Shown one piece after another: positions 61,717 to 64,000 of a DNA stretch of 64,000 nucleotides. The position numbers and the translations under genes are program-made. The stretch is from an uncultured Campylobacter sp. GTDB taxonomy: Bacteria > Campylobacterota > Campylobacteria > Campylobacterales > Campylobacteraceae. Under the pieces are notes generated by a model that was not told the DNA's origin, searched no databases, and saw nothing but the letters and a program-made list of their open reading frames with translations. The stretch's first letter is position 1; every line of letters begins with the position of its first letter. The stretch covers positions 1-64,000 of the forward strand of contig NZ_CALIMS010000004.1 in assembly GCF_938045345.1 (NCBI RefSeq), written 5' to 3'.

Positions 61717-62985
61717 CGAGCAAACTCTACGCGCGAAATTTTAATGCACGAGCAAAATTTGGCGCGCAGGCGGCACTTTGGATACTGCGGGCAAAATTTG
61801 GATAGCAAAGCTCGTCGCCCGGTAAAATTTTACGCAATGCCGCGCGAGCCGTGCATACGGCGTGAGCCTGATGAAATTTTAAAAGCGCGTTTTGAGGTAA
61901 AATTTAAACGGCGCCTGTTCGGCAGAGCAGGGCGATAAATTTTTGCTGTGCCTAAAATGCATCGTCTCGGCGGCGATAAAATGCTGCGCGCTTAGGTAGG
62001 GCCGTGCGAAGGCGCGCAAAATTTATCGCGCGAGTTTTGTGCGAGTAGGCGGCAGCTTTGGATAAAAGATCGGGGTTTTGTAATGTGGCGAGTAAAATTT
62101 TAGCGAAATTTTAGCGCAAAGCAGCGCGGGTTAAATTTTAAAATTTGCGGCTCGGCGGCGACAAGGTAAAAGCCGGGCGGTAGAGCGGCAACGGGCTTTG
62201 TTTTTAGCGGTCATTTGCGGTAAACTAGCGACGATTGAGTACTGAAGTAAGGACGGCTAAAATTTCACTACAAAATAAGCAGCGCGATTAAATACAGGTT
62301 GCGGGCGGCCGTGAAATTTTACCAAAAGGGCGCGGTAGCTGAAGTCGGTACTATGCTAAGGAAAGCCGAGATTAGGTAAAATTTCGCCAAAATACATGAC
62401 AGCGGTAAAATTTTACCCCGAGAGGCGCAGCGCAGATAAAGAGCTCGGCACTCATAAGTCGCCAGGTGTCTGAAACTCGCTTTCGTTTGCGTTTTGAAGC
62501 AAATTTATCGCGGATACTTACGGGTCGCTTCATGTTTTGAAGACCGCCCCGCTCATGCGCATCGTTAGCGGCGCGGCTAGCCGATGCGATATGCACGCGC
62601 TCAAGACGGATCGGGCGGCGCGCGGAATATTCGGCGCGAGCCGTAAGCAACGCCGATCGTGCGGGTACTCGAATTCGAGCGGGCGATTGCAGGGCGCCCA
62701 GACGCGATAGGGCTTAGTTTCGCGCGCTTGCGGTAAGTTACGTCGAATTTATGCGAGGTTTGGGCGAAATTGTTTGACGCGCGTCGCGAAGTTTAAAGCG
62801 CGCGGCGGTTGTAAAACCAATATGCCGCGACTATCACAAAACTAAGACGCCGTAGCGGCTGCGAAATCAAGACGTCTTTGCGGCTGCAGAAGTAAGGCGT
62901 CGCGACAAAGAGCGCCTTTTTGGCATGCATAGGTCTCGTTCGTCGCGCCAAGCGACGGGGCGAGCAATAAAATTTGGAGCTAGGC
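61717..62985. other. 1.27-kb gene-free gap inside the efflux module
   Basis: No credible gene lies between the adaptor and the ATPase. It contains AAAATTT cores at the left, GC-rich non-repetitive sequence in the middle, and a 26-base tandem array at 62813-62915. Short frames at 61744-61938 and 62372-62650 have no ribosome site or recognisable domain. Confidence 0.65.
62813..62915. repeat. Tandem 26-base repeats
   Basis: About four imperfect units start near 62813, 62838, 62864 and 62890. Shared features are AAA(C/T)NAAGACG and GCGGCTGC; the middle two are the closest to each other. Confidence 0.65.
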
Positions 62986-64000
62986 TTGGATCTACTAAAT
63001 ATCGTAAATTTAAAGAAATTTTACCTGCGAGAGGATCGCAGCAAAAACGTCGTTTTTGAAAATTTTGATCTGCGAATTGGCGATGCGCCGCGGCTCATCA
63101 GCCTCACGGGCCCCGACGGCGCGGGCAAATCCACGCTTTTAAAGCTCATCTGCGGCATCATCGCGCCCGATTGCGGCGAAATAAAATTCGCAGGCTTCAC
63201 CCCCAGCGGCGAAAATAAAGAATTCGTCCGCGCAAACGGCTATATGTCGCAGAGCTTGGGGCTTTACGAGGAGCTTAGCGTCTGGCAAAATTTAAACATT
63301 TTCGCGGGCCTAAAAGGGCTCGATCTAAAAGACGGCGAGGAGTATCTGCGCGGGCTTTTGCGCCGCGTGGGACTTTTGAAATTTAAAGATTACGCCGTAG
63401 ATTCGCTCTCCGGCGGGATGAAACAAAAGCTAGGCGTCGCCTGCGCTATTGCGGCTCGTCCGCGGCTTTTGGTGCTCGATGAGCCCACCGTCGGCGTCGA
63501 TCCGCTCTCGCGCAGCGAGCTGTGGGCGATCGTGCGCGAGTATCTGGATCAAAGCGGCGCGAAATGCATATTTTCGACGGCGTATTTCGATGAGGCGGCG
63601 GATGCCGATCTGACGCTGATTTTGCTCGGCGGCAAGATCATAGCGCAGGAGCGCGCGGCAAAGATCACCGCAGCGCTGCAGGACCGCACCTTTCGCATCG
63701 GCGGCGAGGATTATCAGAGCCTGGCGCGCCGCTTGATGTTTAAGACGCAAAGATTTTTAAAAAACTCCCCGCTCATCGACATCTGCCCCAGAGACGGCAG
63801 CGTCGATCTGCTAAGCGATGAGCCGATAAGCCTGCGCGATCTGCAGGAGTTTTTAAACGCGAGCCTAGAGGGTGATGATGAAAATACAGAGCGCGAAAAC
63901 GGGAGCGACAAAGGCACGGATCCTGAAAACGGGCGCGACGAAAATTTTAAAATTTCAAACGAAAACGAGGACGCTAAATTTAACGAAAACGGAAGCGCTA
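62986..64000 (+). CDS. ABC exporter ATP-binding protein (partial, runs off the window)
   Basis: Translation from the TTG at 62986 (GGAG six bases upstream) gives LDLLNIVNLKKFYL and an ABC nucleotide-binding domain. Walker A is GPDGAGKST, the signature is LSGGMKQKL, and Walker B is LLVLDEPTVG. This resembles the first half of YbhF-type ATPases, which act with a HlyD-like adaptor. From about 63870 the frame becomes repeat-like (EGDDENTERENGSDKG, PENGRDENFKISNEN), as if the linker after the first ATPase domain were expanded. The frame is still open at base 64000. Other in-frame TTG codons just upstream are possible starts. Confidence 0.85.
   Translation, partial: MDLLNIVNLKKFYLREDRSKNVVFENFDLRIGDAPRLISLTGPDGAGKSTLLKLICGIIAPDCGEIKFAGFTPSGENKEFVRANGYMSQSLGLYEELSVWQNLNIFAGLKGLDLKDGEEYLRGLLRRVGLLKFKDYAVDSLSGGMKQKLGVACAIAARPRLLVLDEPTVGVDPLSRSELWAIVREYLDQSGAKCIFSTAYFDEAADADLTLILLGGKIIAQERAAKITAALQDRTFRIGGEDYQSLARRLMFKTQRFLKNSPLIDICPRDGSVDLLSDEPISLRDLQEFLNASLEGDDENTERENGSDKGTDPENGRDENFKISNENEDAKFNENGSA

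Noticed and set aside
61744..61938. Short frame in the efflux-module gap
   Set aside because: No ribosome site, biased Arg/Lys/Phe composition from repeats, and no recognisable domain.
62372..62650. Minus-strand frame of 92 codons in the efflux-module gap
   Set aside because: Arg/Ala-rich composition typical of GC-rich noncoding DNA; no start context or conserved motif.

Overview
The window looks like a chromosomal segment of an Epsilonproteobacterium, most likely an oral-clade Campylobacter. The evidence is a set of neighbourhoods that, as I recall them, are typical of Campylobacter: DUF2018-ispB-hemA-proS, fxsA-hemC, lolA/secA/lolC-like permease, rpiB-small protein-apt-dedA-pepA-ychF, moeA/murA, ubiX-coaD-tmk and oorDABC. 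A xerH-type recombinase and a three-domain rubrerythrin also fit. G+C looks moderate (mid-40s by eye), higher than C. jejuni. The gene I would expect before ubiX in C. jejuni (flgA) is not here, which would suit a non-flagellated species such as C. gracilis. That species call is inference. I see no prophage, IS element or CRISPR array.

Layout. 0.2-3.5 kb: mdaB-like reductase, AraC regulator divergent from a secreted alpha/beta hydrolase, cyclophilin-like protein. 3.5-8.1 kb: minus-strand operon DUF2018-ispB-hemA-proS. 9-10.3 kb: HAD phosphatase and a small hypothetical. 10.4-13.1 kb: sulfur operon metY-rrf2-cysK. 13.8-16.2 kb: rarA/mgsA, a YjbR-like gene and a repeat-rich open frame. 16.4-19.9 kb (minus): exported hypothetical, hemC, fxsA, a frameshifted low-molecular-weight phosphatase, lolA. 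19.9-32 kb (plus): secA, lolC-like permease, small lipoprotein, folD-lepB-rpiB-apt-dedA-pepA-ychF. 32.9-36 kb: a 1008-residue TonB-dependent receptor with a Fur-box-like promoter. 36.6-44 kb (minus): membrane protein, tmk, an inserted YD-repeat-like gene, coaD, ubiX, tRNA-Gly, moeA, murA. 44-48 kb (plus): NlpC/P60 lipoprotein, rhomboid protease, sixA-like phosphatase, rubrerythrin. 48.8-57.8 kb: xerH and an AsmA-like giant (minus), then mltG, mdh and oorDABC (plus). 58-64 kb: an AT-rich orphan, a glycine-zipper lipoprotein, a flavodoxin, and an efflux module (HlyD-like protein, then an ABC ATPase that runs off the end).

The most unusual property is a degenerate repeat built on AAATTT/GGAATTT cores (often the palindrome AAATTTTAAAATTT) that fills most gaps between genes and also appears, in frame, inside conserved enzymes. 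HemA, the polyprenyl synthase, the HAD phosphatase, the LMW phosphatase, RpiB (two places), the SixA-like phosphatase and the end of the ABC ATPase all carry extra Asn/Ser/Lys/Gly/Glu-rich segments whose DNA resembles the intergenic repeat. HemA and RpiB share a recognisable unit. This resembles in concept the in-frame palindromic elements of Rickettsia, but the sequence is different. Other notable items are a perfect 46-bp palindrome just before the lolC-like gene, tandem repeats of 52 and 26 nt, a 1.27-kb gene-free gap inside the efflux module, an insertion in the tmk-coaD-ubiX block, and a TCA/oor locus without icd and sucCD.
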